64,000 nt of DNA from Clostridiales bacterium (lineage in GTDB: Bacteria > Bacillota > Clostridia > Saccharofermentanales > Saccharofermentanaceae), in contig JAFZPJ010000014.1 in the NCBI GenBank assembly GCA_017550385.1, positions 1-64,000 of the forward strand. Direction: 5' to 3'. Below, piece after piece: positions 1 through 8,224 of this stretch; within the stretch, counting starts at the first letter, position 1; every line of letters begins with the position of its first letter. Made by a program: the position numbers and the translations under genes. A model generated the notes under the pieces. That model did no database searches. It was not told the DNA's origin and saw nothing but the letters and a program-made list of their open reading frames with translations.

Positions 1-52
1 AAACCAAAAATGTTAGAATGGGAACTGTCAGATAACGCAAAGGAAAAGGTAT

Positions 53-496
53 ATGAAGAACATCGATTACTGCATTACGCCAAACATCACGCCGGAAGAA
101 TACATGCACATGCGCGAGGTCGTCGGCTGGGGACTCTTCCCGCTTGAAGAAGCCGAAGCAGGCCTTAAGAATTCTTACATCTGGTGCCTGCGCGAAAAGG
201 GCTGCGTCAGCAATCCTCCCATCGGACTTGCACGCGTGATCTGGGACCACGGTTATGTCATATATATCGCCGATGTTATCGTCATGCCCGAGTATCAGGG
301 CAACGGCCTCGGCAGAGTCCTCATGGAACTCATACTGGGTTTTATCCACGATCAGCTGAAGCCGGGCTACAAGTTCATGGTGTCGCTTGCCTCTGCCAAA
401 GGCAAAGAAGATTTCTACAAGAAGTTCGGATTCATAGCAAGGCCCGACGAAGATCACGGGCCCGGCATGCATCAGTGGTTTACGGCAGATGAATAA
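53..496 (+). CDS. GNAT family N-acetyltransferase
   Basis: A 147-residue protein with the GNAT fold, which transfers an acetyl group from acetyl-CoA to an amine; the substrate cannot be told. The acetyl-CoA pyrophosphate-binding loop is visible as MPEYQGNGLGRVLM (about residues 78-91), and the C-terminal half has the usual FYKKFGF segment. The start is ATG at 53 behind an AAGGAAAAGG ribosome-binding stretch. The last codons overlap the next gene (489) by 8 bases, so the two are probably translationally coupled. Nothing recognisable lies between base 1 and the start. The family call is firm; the substrate is unknown. Confidence 0.85.
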   Translation: MKNIDYCITPNITPEEYMHMREVVGWGLFPLEEAEAGLKNSYIWCLREKGCVSNPPIGLARVIWDHGYVIYIADVIVMPEYQGNGLGRVLMELILGFIHDQLKPGYKFMVSLASAKGKEDFYKKFGFIARPDEDHGPGMHQWFTADE

Positions 497-1553
497 CCCC
501 TGGGAAGAGATCGATCTCGAATCTTACGAGAAGCACATGAGCCTGGATTCTGTTAAGCAGCTCCAGACCATGAACTTCATCATGGAAGATCAGTTCGAGA
601 CTTATCCCGTCGATACTGCCATGGTGCTCGGGATCGCAGGCGGAAATGGTCTCGAACATGTCCGCACGGATAAGTACCGCAAAGTTTACGGCATTGATAT
701 CAACAAAGAATATCTGCAGGCTGCAGCCGGACGTTACAAAGAACTGTCAGGCGTATTGGAATGCATGCAGATAGATCTTATAAATGAATACGACAGGCTT
801 CCTAAGACCGGCCTCCTGATCGCCAATCTGCTAATCGAATATATCGGATATCAGGCGTTCCGGAAGGTGATACTCCAGGCAAAACCCGAATATGTATCCT
901 GTGTGATCCAGATCAACACCGATGATAAGAACTGGGTATCAGACTCCCCTTATCTTCATGCATTTGACAGGCTCGATGAGGTCCACCATCAGATGGAAGA
1001 ACAGGCACTTGAGACTGCCATGGAAGAGATCGGTTACCGCAAGACTAGGACTGAATCCTATGAACTCCCGAACGGCAAGGCTCTGGTCAGAATGGATTTC
1101 TCAAACAGACCAATCGTAAAAGCAGAACCGGAAGACCTCAGAGAGATCCTGGAACTGCAGTATCTGGCATATCAGAGCGAGGCTGCCCTGTTCGGTAACA
1201 AGGACATCCCTCCCCTGAAGCAGACACTCGAAGAAGTTCAGGAAGAATACAAGAACGGCATTATCCTTAAGATGACGGACAACGGAAAGATCATAGGTTC
1301 GATCCGCGCCCACGAAAAGGATGGCACGGTGCACATCGGCAAACTGATGGTACACCCGGACTTCCGCCGCAGAGGCTACGGCAAGATGCTTCTGACTGAG
1401 ATCGAGAGATACTTCCCCGGCATGCGTTACGAGCTGTTCACCAGCACCAGGAGCAAGGACAACATCCGTCTCTATGAGTCTTTGGGATACAAGCAGTTCG
1501 ATCAAAAACAGATCGATGACGAACTGCAGTTCGTGTACATGGAGAAAAACTGA
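489..1553 (+). CDS. SAM methyltransferase-like domain fused to GNAT acetyltransferase
   Basis: A 354-residue two-domain protein. Residues about 1-205 look like a Rossmann-fold class I SAM-dependent methyltransferase: motif I VLGIAGGNGLEHV (about 46-58), an acidic residue in YGIDIN (about 68-73), and IANLLIEYIGY after a third strand. Residues about 210-354 are a complete GNAT domain with the acetyl-CoA loop HPDFRRRGYGKMLL and the NIRLYESLGYKQF segment. The upstream gene is also a GNAT protein and overlaps by 8 bases, so the pair may act on one substrate. A strong terminator follows. The fusion is seen directly; whether the methyltransferase half is active is not known. Confidence 0.8.
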   Translation: MNNPWEEIDLESYEKHMSLDSVKQLQTMNFIMEDQFETYPVDTAMVLGIAGGNGLEHVRTDKYRKVYGIDINKEYLQAAAGRYKELSGVLECMQIDLINEYDRLPKTGLLIANLLIEYIGYQAFRKVILQAKPEYVSCVIQINTDDKNWVSDSPYLHAFDRLDEVHHQMEEQALETAMEEIGYRKTRTESYELPNGKALVRMDFSNRPIVKAEPEDLREILELQYLAYQSEAALFGNKDIPPLKQTLEEVQEEYKNGIILKMTDNGKIIGSIRAHEKDGTVHIGKLMVHPDFRRRGYGKMLLTEIERYFPGMRYELFTSTRSKDNIRLYESLGYKQFDQKQIDDELQFVYMEKN

Positions 1554-1575
1554 CACCAACCGAAAATGTTAACGG

Positions 1576-1620
1576 AACTGAACATTACTTCACGAAATGG
1601 TAATGTTCAGTTTCATTTTT
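1576..1620 (+). terminator. Rho-independent terminator of the acetyltransferase operon
   Basis: A 13-bp perfect stem (1576-1588 with 1600-1612), an 11-base loop and a T-rich tail (TCATTTTTG). It closes the transcript of the two acetyltransferase genes. Confidence 0.85.
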
Positions 1621-1626
1621 GTTTCC

Positions 1627-1655
1627 TTGACCAAATATAAATTGAGGTTGATAAT
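1627..1655 (+). promoter_or_regulatory. Sigma-A type promoter of the HD-GYP/GGDEF operon
   Basis: TTGACC at 1627-1632, a 17-base spacer and GATAAT at 1650-1655, placed 31 bases before the start codon and directly after the upstream terminator. Confidence 0.6.
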
Positions 1656-1685
1656 TTAATCATATTATTAATAAGAAGAGTCGGT

Positions 1686-4076
1686 ATGCTAGGGTTCTTA
1701 ATACAGCATCAAGAGAATATCATGATGATCATGAGCAGCATGTGTGCTGTTATCTCTATTTTCGTGCTGTTCATGAAGGCCCTCCCCAGAAAGAGGCGTG
1801 AAGCCCTTCTGTCCGTCGAAGTCTGCGCCATGATAATCATGATAGCTGACTGCTTTGCTTACCACTTCAGGGGCGACCCGTCAGCACTCGGTTTTTGGAT
1901 CGTACGCGTATCAAACTTCCTGGTCTTCTTCCTGAACATCGGCATACTCTATGCTTTCAACGCATATCTCATAAATCTCTACGAAGATTCCGGCAACGGT
2001 TTTGGCTTAAAGCGTCTCAAAGTCGTTAACTTCCTTGGACTTGCCGGTGCGGTCATGCTCATAGTCTCACAGTTCACGGGGCTCTACTATACATTTGACG
2101 CGACCAACACCTACCAGCGCGGTCCGGGATTCCTGATCTGTTATCTGATCCCCGCGGTCATGCTCATCATTCAGGTATCAGTCATCATCCAGAATTACAA
2201 GAAGCTCAGCCCGATAATCAGCCTGTCGCTGATCCTGTTCTCGTCGCTGCCTCTCACGGCATCGGTATTCCAGGCTTTTCTCTACGGTCTGTCACTGATC
2301 AATATATCGATCGCGGCCATGGCGCTCCTGCTCTATGTGTTTGCGCTCAAGGATATGAACGATTCTTATGCCCATGCCAATGACCTGAGGATCGAATACC
2401 TGACAGCTGAACAGCAGAGTATGAAAAGACTCTTCGAACAGACGGCCGAAGCCCTCGCAAGCGCCATCGATGCCAAGGACAAGTACACACATGGTCACTC
2501 TTCGAGAGTAGCAAGCTATTCCAAGATGATCGCCAAGATGGTCGGTAAGGATGAGAAGGAATGCGACGAGATATATTTTGCGGCACTCCTTCACGATATC
2601 GGTAAGATCGGCGTTCCCGATGAGATCATCAACAAGAACGGCAAGCTGACCGAAGAAGAATACGAGAAGATCAAGGAACACACGACTATCGGTAAGGATA
2701 TCCTCTCGAGTATCGTCGAGTTCCCGTATATTAGTATCGGTGCCCATCACCATCACGAGAGATACGACGGAAGGGGCTATCCTGACAAGCTCAAGGGAAG
2801 CGATATCCCCGAGCTCGCAAGGATCATAGCCGTGGCAGACGCTTACGATGCCATGACTTCCAAGAGAAGCTACAGAGATCCTCTTCCTCAGGCTACCGTA
2901 AGACAGATCATCATCGAGGAGATGGGCGCACAGTTCGACCCGCTGTTCGCAACGCAGATGATCCACATGATCGACGAAGACCAGGAATACTACATGCGCG
3001 AGAAAGAAGACGTTAAGGAATTCGGCGGCAACGACGAATTCACTTTCGATGCTTTCCGTGCCGTCCATACTGAAGGTATCCTGGCTTCTCCCGGACGCAA
3101 GATGAACATCCGTCTGCGCGTGGATCCCACGGAGGATCATACGGAGCGCGACTGCAAGCCTGTGCTGGTGCTTTTCGATGCGTTGGACGGAAGAGTTCAC
3201 GAGCCGGGCAAGCTGTCGGATGAACTGCTCTATACGGAATACGTTGAACTGGGGTTTGACGGCACATATAAGACAGGCGAAGCCAGAGCCATCAAGCCTG
3301 CTGTCACAAGCACAAAGTCTAACCTCTCTACCAGCAAGTGCTGCGGAGAATACGATATAGAAGCACTGAGGTACAAGGACCATGTCAGGATCACGATCAA
3401 GGGCGAGTATAACACGGTAGACTATATCGTCGCTCTGCCTGACAGCACCAGGTATTGCTACATCAGCTTTACCGGAGCTGACTATCACCTCAACGTCGTA
3501 TCCCTCACGCATTCCGAAGAAGAGATAACGGATGAAGTCATTCCCCGTATCGCCGATCTTGTATCTTACATTGAAGGCGAATCCGGCGATGTTCCCAATG
3601 TTCAGGTCGACGGTTACCGCACGGATGCTACGGACGGCGTGCTGCTCAAAGATACTCTGGGCATAGATTTCCACGCCAAGAGCCTCCCTACCGCGCGTCT
3701 GATCTGGCATTGTCCGTTTGTCTGTCTCTTCACTTCTTCGAACGGCAAGGTAACTGACGAAGATTACACTGAGTTTGCTCTCGTCAGATTCGACGGTGAG
3801 GTCTGGGAGACCGGAGACGCAGCATCCAACGAGGTCATCATAAGCAAGAACGATAAGTTCGACGGCTGGGATCAGTGGAAAAAGATCAACCGCGAAGGGT
3901 TTGACAGCCATGTCTCCATCAAGCGCGAAGGCAAGACCGTTACTGTCATTACCGAGAACGGAGGCATCTTCCTTAAGAGCATCACCAGGATCAAGACAGA
4001 CGCCGAGGATGTTTATGTGGCTCTGACGGGAGACCAGTGCGCACTGACCAAGATTTACTTCAACACAAACGAATAA
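1686..4076 (+). CDS. Membrane-bound HD-GYP c-di-GMP phosphodiesterase with large C-terminal domain
   Basis: A 796-residue protein. Residues about 1-225 form roughly seven hydrophobic membrane segments. Residues about 255-430 are an HD-GYP domain with the full signature: HGHSSRVA, LLHDIGKIGVPDEI, the HHHHER metal ligands and RYDGRGYP. HD-GYP proteins hydrolyse cyclic di-GMP at a di- or tri-iron centre. The remaining 350 or so residues, rich in beta strand and aromatic residues (for example DGWDQWKKINREGFDSH), are not part of the usual family and I do not recognise them; they should lie in the cytoplasm. It is followed at once by a diguanylate cyclase, so the pair would make and break the same messenger. 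A weak GAAGAG ribosome site precedes ATG 1686. Confidence 0.9.
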   Translation: MLGFLIQHQENIMMIMSSMCAVISIFVLFMKALPRKRREALLSVEVCAMIIMIADCFAYHFRGDPSALGFWIVRVSNFLVFFLNIGILYAFNAYLINLYEDSGNGFGLKRLKVVNFLGLAGAVMLIVSQFTGLYYTFDATNTYQRGPGFLICYLIPAVMLIIQVSVIIQNYKKLSPIISLSLILFSSLPLTASVFQAFLYGLSLINISIAAMALLLYVFALKDMNDSYAHANDLRIEYLTAEQQSMKRLFEQTAEALASAIDAKDKYTHGHSSRVASYSKMIAKMVGKDEKECDEIYFAALLHDIGKIGVPDEIINKNGKLTEEEYEKIKEHTTIGKDILSSIVEFPYISIGAHHHHERYDGRGYPDKLKGSDIPELARIIAVADAYDAMTSKRSYRDPLPQATVRQIIIEEMGAQFDPLFATQMIHMIDEDQEYYMREKEDVKEFGGNDEFTFDAFRAVHTEGILASPGRKMNIRLRVDPTEDHTERDCKPVLVLFDALDGRVHEPGKLSDELLYTEYVELGFDGTYKTGEARAIKPAVTSTKSNLSTSKCCGEYDIEALRYKDHVRITIKGEYNTVDYIVALPDSTRYCYISFTGADYHLNVVSLTHSEEEITDEVIPRIADLVSYIEGESGDVPNVQVDGYRTDATDGVLLKDTLGIDFHAKSLPTARLIWHCPFVCLFTSSNGKVTDEDYTEFALVRFDGEVWETGDAASNEVIISKNDKFDGWDQWKKINREGFDSHVSIKREGKTVTVITENGGIFLKSITRIKTDAEDVYVALTGDQCALTKIYFNTNE

Positions 4077-4093
4077 GACAGGACGGAAAAGTT

Positions 4094-5110
4094 TTGGATC
4101 AGCAGCGTATAAAGCGTTTTACTTTTATCATCAACTCTATCATCCTGGCATTGGTATTCGGACTTGCCGGGTTCTTTTGGCTGTGTAATGCGACTATCCT
4201 TCTGTGGTTCAGCATTCCGACTGCGCTGGTCTATGTTGTAGGTTATGTCCTGATAGTCAAAGACCGTCTCGATATCTACGTAAGACTCGTCTACTTCTGG
4301 ATCACACTGTATATGTGCGTCTGCACGGTCTGCCTCGGATACAAGATCGCATTCCATCTGTACTGCCTGAGCATGATCCCGATCATCTTCTACACCGAGT
4401 ACATGGCCGACAAGCTCGGCAAGCCGAGGGTCAATGCTTTCGTGGCCAGCGGCATCATCGCCATCTGCTACCTTCTCTCCACCGGATACACCGCTTATGT
4501 CGGACCCATCTATGATGTTGACAACTCTATCGCAGGTGTATTCTGGACGACAAATTCGGTCATCGTCATCGCATTCCTGGTGTTCTACTCCCGCCTGATG
4601 CTCTCACTCATCGGTGATTATGAGAATAAGCTTAAGGATGCTGCGCTGATCGACCAGCTGACAGGTCTGTTCAACCGCCACTATATGACCGACAAACTCG
4701 AAGAGGCCTGCAAGGAAGACGGCAAGTCCTTCCTCGCCATGGTCGACATCGACGACTTCAAGAAGATCAACGACACATACGGTCATAATGCAGGCGACTA
4801 TATTCTCGAGAACGTCGCACGCATCATGAAGGACACCTGCAAGGACAGTTCCATCTCACGCTGGGGCGGCGAGGAATTCCTCATCCTGACTCCCGGCACG
4901 ATCGATGATAACGGCTATGACCTTATAGAGAGACTGCGTGCCAAGGTGGCAGACGAGCAGTTTGTTTTCGATGGCAAGCAGATAAAGGTAACCATTACTT
5001 CCGGCCTTGCCGACCATTCTTCCGCACATTCGATGGATCAGTGGGTCAGCGAAGCGGATGACAAGCTCTATGCCGGCAAGGGAAGCGGCAAGAACAAGGT
5101 AGTCAGATAA
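4094..5110 (+). CDS. Membrane-bound GGDEF diguanylate cyclase
   Basis: Makes cyclic di-GMP from two GTP. The N-terminal half has about six hydrophobic membrane segments. The C-terminal 160 residues are a GGDEF domain with the active-site variant RWGGEEF, the metal-binding DIDDFKKINDTYGH and the C-terminal AGKGSGKNKV. I see no RxxD inhibitory site at the usual place before the GGEEF. I chose TTG 4094, which lies just after the upstream stop and 7 bases behind GGACGG; a GTG at 4037, overlapping the HD-GYP gene by 40 bases, is the alternative. Same operon as the phosphodiesterase. Confidence 0.87.
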   Translation: MDQQRIKRFTFIINSIILALVFGLAGFFWLCNATILLWFSIPTALVYVVGYVLIVKDRLDIYVRLVYFWITLYMCVCTVCLGYKIAFHLYCLSMIPIIFYTEYMADKLGKPRVNAFVASGIIAICYLLSTGYTAYVGPIYDVDNSIAGVFWTTNSVIVIAFLVFYSRLMLSLIGDYENKLKDAALIDQLTGLFNRHYMTDKLEEACKEDGKSFLAMVDIDDFKKINDTYGHNAGDYILENVARIMKDTCKDSSISRWGGEEFLILTPGTIDDNGYDLIERLRAKVADEQFVFDGKQIKVTITSGLADHSSAHSMDQWVSEADDKLYAGKGSGKNKVVR

Positions 5111-5209
5111 CCAACACAAAACATAAGCCGATCATGCGGCACTGCCGCAACTTTGTCATGCAATGTAGTATGATAAGAACCGACGAATAATATAAGTGAG
5201 GACAGATCA

Positions 5210-6679
5210 ATGAAGAACAGGATCACAACAGGCGCGAACCCTTATATGCCTCTCCGGGAGCATGTTCCGGACGGCGAACCGCGCGTATTCACATATAACG
5301 GCGAGACACGCATCTACCTCTACGGCTCTCATGACACCAAGAAGACAGACTACTGCGGCCCCGACTATGTCGTATGGTCTGCGCCGGTCGATCGTCCCAC
5401 CGAGTGGACCTGCCACGGCATCTGCTATACCGCCTCCGACGGCGGAGATCTCTATGCACCAGACGTCGTATATAAAGACGGCATCTACTATATGTACGCA
5501 GCAGAGAACCGCGGATCTGACATCATCCTCGTAAAGTCCGAGACTCCCTGGGGGCCGTTCACCGATCCCGTAAAGACTGAGCTCGGGTTCGACCCCGGAA
5601 TCCTGGTCGATGACGACGGCAGAGTCTATGCATACTGGGGCTTCTGCGAATCCCACGCGGGAGAGCTCAACGACGATATGGCAACTCTCAAGAAGGATAC
5701 AGTTGTCCACCACCTCCTTGGCCACTGCAAGCCGTTCTGGATCAAGGAAGACGACGGACACGTCGATCCCGAGACAGGTTTCTTCGAGGCATCCAGCCCC
5801 CGTAAGATAAACGGCAAGTATGTCCTTGTCTATTCCAAGAGATATGAATACCCGCGCGAAGACCTTGGTGTCGTCGGAAGCTGCAACGGCTTTTTGAGCT
5901 ACATGTGGTGCGATACGCCTCTGGGAGAGTTCAAGCGCGGCGGAGATATCAGTTTCAACGGCGGCGAGATAGTCAAAGCACCTGACGGAGGCGGCATCAT
6001 GACATATCAGTGGGGCAACAACCACGGCTCTCTGATGCAGGTGAACGGCCAGTGGTACATCTTCTACCACCGTCAGGAAGGCTGCGATGAATATGCGCGC
6101 CAGGCCATGGTCGAGCCCGTTGACATTGCAATGGGCAAGGACGGCAGGATCTATATCGGCAAGATCACATATGAGAACGGCGAGCCCGTATCCTCTGACG
6201 TGGTCGAGATGACGTCACAGGGCTTCTATACGGACGGTCTCGATGCATACTCCGTTATCTCTGCAGGTTATACCGTTCACATGTACGACGGCAGCAGAAG
6301 ACATAACTTCGTAGGCAATGCCAGAGAGACCAACGAAGGCAACCACCGCCCGCATGTTCAGCCTGTATATGAAGGCGATTCCGCGCCGGTAGTAAATATC
6401 ATCAGTGGTACTACCGTCGGATTCAAATATATTCAGTTCGGCGATACTGGAGCTTCCCGCGCAGTTGTCACAGGCAAGTTCCCTTCAGGCTTCACGGTAA
6501 ACGTCATCACGGATTCTTACGATGGTCAGGTTGCAGGTTCTGTTACGGCAGAGGCTGATTCTTCAGAGCTTACGATCGAACTTCCCGCGAAGATCACAGG
6601 TAAGCACGCCGTGTACTTCGGGTTCATCACGGATGATAGCTCGGCAAGTGCAGTGTTCGATAGTTTTGTTTTCGAGTAA
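5210..6679 (+). CDS. Glycoside hydrolase family 43 enzyme with C-terminal CBM6-like domain
   Basis: A 489-residue enzyme of the five-bladed beta-propeller GH43 family (xylosidase or arabinofuranosidase type). Blade motifs are visible: the N-terminal Asp region HVPDGEPRVF with IYLYGSHD, the second Asp in YAPDVVYKDGIYYMY, and the proposed acid Glu in FFEASSPRKINGKYVLVYS. Residues about 350-489 form a beta-sandwich region like a family 6 carbohydrate-binding module. There is no signal peptide, so it probably works on imported oligosaccharides in the cytoplasm. Start ATG 5210 follows GTGAGGACAG. The exact sugar specificity cannot be read from sequence. Confidence 0.85.
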   Translation: MKNRITTGANPYMPLREHVPDGEPRVFTYNGETRIYLYGSHDTKKTDYCGPDYVVWSAPVDRPTEWTCHGICYTASDGGDLYAPDVVYKDGIYYMYAAENRGSDIILVKSETPWGPFTDPVKTELGFDPGILVDDDGRVYAYWGFCESHAGELNDDMATLKKDTVVHHLLGHCKPFWIKEDDGHVDPETGFFEASSPRKINGKYVLVYSKRYEYPREDLGVVGSCNGFLSYMWCDTPLGEFKRGGDISFNGGEIVKAPDGGGIMTYQWGNNHGSLMQVNGQWYIFYHRQEGCDEYARQAMVEPVDIAMGKDGRIYIGKITYENGEPVSSDVVEMTSQGFYTDGLDAYSVISAGYTVHMYDGSRRHNFVGNARETNEGNHRPHVQPVYEGDSAPVVNIISGTTVGFKYIQFGDTGASRAVVTGKFPSGFTVNVITDSYDGQVAGSVTAEADSSELTIELPAKITGKHAVYFGFITDDSSASAVFDSFVFE

Positions 6680-6691
6680 AGGAGAGATCAC

Positions 6692-7345
6692 ATGATCGGC
6701 AAGCTCAGACCCGACCAGGCAGAGAGGGTGTTATGCGAACAGACCTACGACACCCCCGACGATAAGGTCATGAACAAGATCTGGATCAAGAACTTCGTGA
6801 TGACCGGCGTGTTTTTGATCCTTGCAGTGGTTGTTGTGGCAATGCGTCCCGAGAACAACATATCGTGGTTCTGCATGTGCTGCATGCTGGCCTTTACCAT
6901 CATGGTCATCTCCAAATTCGTCAAGGCCAGAGTAGTCATGCCCAAAAGGTTCAAAGCCTCCATTAAGAGGTACGGCAGAGAGAACCTCCTGTCGCAGATG
7001 GTGCAGGAGGATACGGACGCATTCTTCTTTGATCCGGCCGGAGAGAACACCGAGAACATCACAGTCCTGACGCGGGATTACTTTATTATCGCCCGCGAGG
7101 ATGTCATCGCCATAGATGAGATCAGGAGTATCTTCTTCAGTAAGCGCGGATACAACGACAGGTCTGTCGAGAAGTTCGAAGACGAGTATACACGCGAGGT
7201 TCTCCGCAACATCTACATGATGGACATGACCTACATGAACGGCAAGCACCGCAAAGCATTCGTTGCCGTTCCGGGAGAGCATATCGATGCCTTCATCGCC
7301 GGTCTGAACAACCGCACCGGCGACGACAGGTTCAGGCTGCTTTGA
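6692..7345 (+). CDS. Two-pass membrane protein with PH-like C-terminal domain, unknown function
   Basis: A 217-residue protein. Two adjacent hydrophobic helices lie at about residues 32-70 (FVMTGVFLILAVVVVAM and WFCMCCMLAFTIMVI). The rest is a predicted cytoplasmic, mostly beta domain containing LTRDYFIIAREDVIAIDEI, a pattern seen in bacterial PH-like proteins. It begins 12 bases after the GH43 stop behind AAAGGAGAG, so it is in that operon. I do not recognise a named family. The gene at 9273-9791 has a similar layout. Confidence 0.65.
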   Translation: MIGKLRPDQAERVLCEQTYDTPDDKVMNKIWIKNFVMTGVFLILAVVVVAMRPENNISWFCMCCMLAFTIMVISKFVKARVVMPKRFKASIKRYGRENLLSQMVQEDTDAFFFDPAGENTENITVLTRDYFIIAREDVIAIDEIRSIFFSKRGYNDRSVEKFEDEYTREVLRNIYMMDMTYMNGKHRKAFVAVPGEHIDAFIAGLNNRTGDDRFRLL

Positions 7346-7357
7346 AGCCCGGGGTGC

Positions 7358-7560
7358 GGCCTTCCATATGGCAATAATACAGCCGCACAGACAGCAGCGC
7401 GGTGCGATCTGCTGTCAGAATGGCCTTCCATGAGGCAGTAATACAGCAGCACGGACAGCAGTGCAGTGCGATCTGCTGTCAGAATGACCTTCCATGAGGC
7501 AATAATACAGCAGCACAGACAGCAGCGCAGTGCGATCTGCTGTTAGAATGGCCTTCCACA
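7358..7560. repeat. 64-bp tandem repeat array, locus 1 (three units plus a stub)
   Basis: Three consecutive 64-bp units (7358-7421, 7422-7485, 7486-7549) and an 11-base start of a fourth. Each unit begins GGCCTTCCAT and ends TCTGCTGTCAGAAT. Within each unit ACAGCAG pairs with CTGCTGT around a short GC-rich loop, so either strand would fold into one hairpin per 64 bases. The array fills the space between two convergent genes. The same unit occurs at 20777-20968 and 58953-59136. No open frame is conserved across the units. Confidence 0.9.
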
Positions 7561-7566
7561 GCCTTA

Positions 7567-8109
7567 TTAATACGCACACCCTTCCACGAGTACGATGATG
7601 TCCTGCAGGTCGCCGTTGTCGTAGCAGTAGCCGTCGTAGATCACGTATTCCTTGCCATCCGGGTCATAGTATGTGAGTTTGTATGTATTGCCGTCCAAGT
7701 AGTCCTCGGAGTACTTCGAGAACTCACCGGTCTTGGCCGCATTCACGCAGAACGCGTATATCTCCATGTAGTCCTCATCGCTGATCTCGGCGGATCCGTT
7801 ACTGTACTCGCTGTCGCAGTACACATATCCGTCGTATGTGACACGGTATTCAGTCGTGGGATCCATATCGTCCGGAATGGGCGCCCGGATGGTGCTCTCG
7901 ATCACGAGCATGTCCCCTTCTCTCCTCTTAAGGTCGCCTACTGTTATCAGACCGCCTATGGTCTCTTGGATGTCGCTGTCGTTGTCACTGTCCTTGTCCC
8001 TGCTTTTGCCTTCTCTGCCCGATCCTGCACAGCCGTCCAGCAGATACAGCCCGACCGCCACGATCAGTATAGTGCCCAGCACCTGCCTTATCATTCCTGT
8101 CTTCCCCAT
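7567..8109 (-). CDS. Small secreted lipoprotein, unknown function
   Basis: About 180 residues. A lipoprotein signal peptide ends in LLDGC (Cys at about residue 27), followed by a charged Asp/Ser/Lys-rich linker and a compact acidic domain rich in Tyr and Asp. Start ATG 8109 is chosen because GGAGGG lies 10 bases upstream; an earlier ATG at 8142 has no ribosome site. It is divergent from another lipoprotein gene (8225), and both contain a DGxVYxSE pattern followed by SDED, so they may be distant relatives. Function unknown. Confidence 0.75.
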   Translation of the reverse strand: MGKTGMIRQVLGTILIVAVGLYLLDGCAGSGREGKSRDKDSDNDSDIQETIGGLITVGDLKRREGDMLVIESTIRAPIPDDMDPTTEYRVTYDGYVYCDSEYSNGSAEISDEDYMEIYAFCVNAAKTGEFSKYSEDYLDGNTYKLTYYDPDGKEYVIYDGYCYDNGDLQDIIVLVEGCAY

Positions 8110-8224
8110 TATCCGGTCACCCTCCGTATGTCTTGATAACATTAATACAGGACTGCCCGCGGGATTGTTGCAACATTTACAGACAAAAAACTGTATTTAT
8201 AGCAGAAACACATGGAGGCGTCTT

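Noticed and set aside
1..52. End of an upstream gene or a piece of the 64-bp repeat
   Set aside because: TGTTAGAATGG resembles the repeat end, but the flanks do not match and no frame is evident.
2292..3911. Long open frame of 539 codons on the minus strand inside the HD-GYP gene
   Set aside because: It lies fully opposite a gene with clear HD-GYP motifs, has no domain signature and no ribosome site; an effect of codon bias.
7358..7560. CRISPR-like array
   Set aside because: The whole 64-base period repeats; there are no unique spacers and no cas genes.
7838..8224. N-terminal extension of the lipoprotein at 8225
   Set aside because: It would cover the divergent gene and bury the signal peptide and lipobox; the ribosome site is at 8214.
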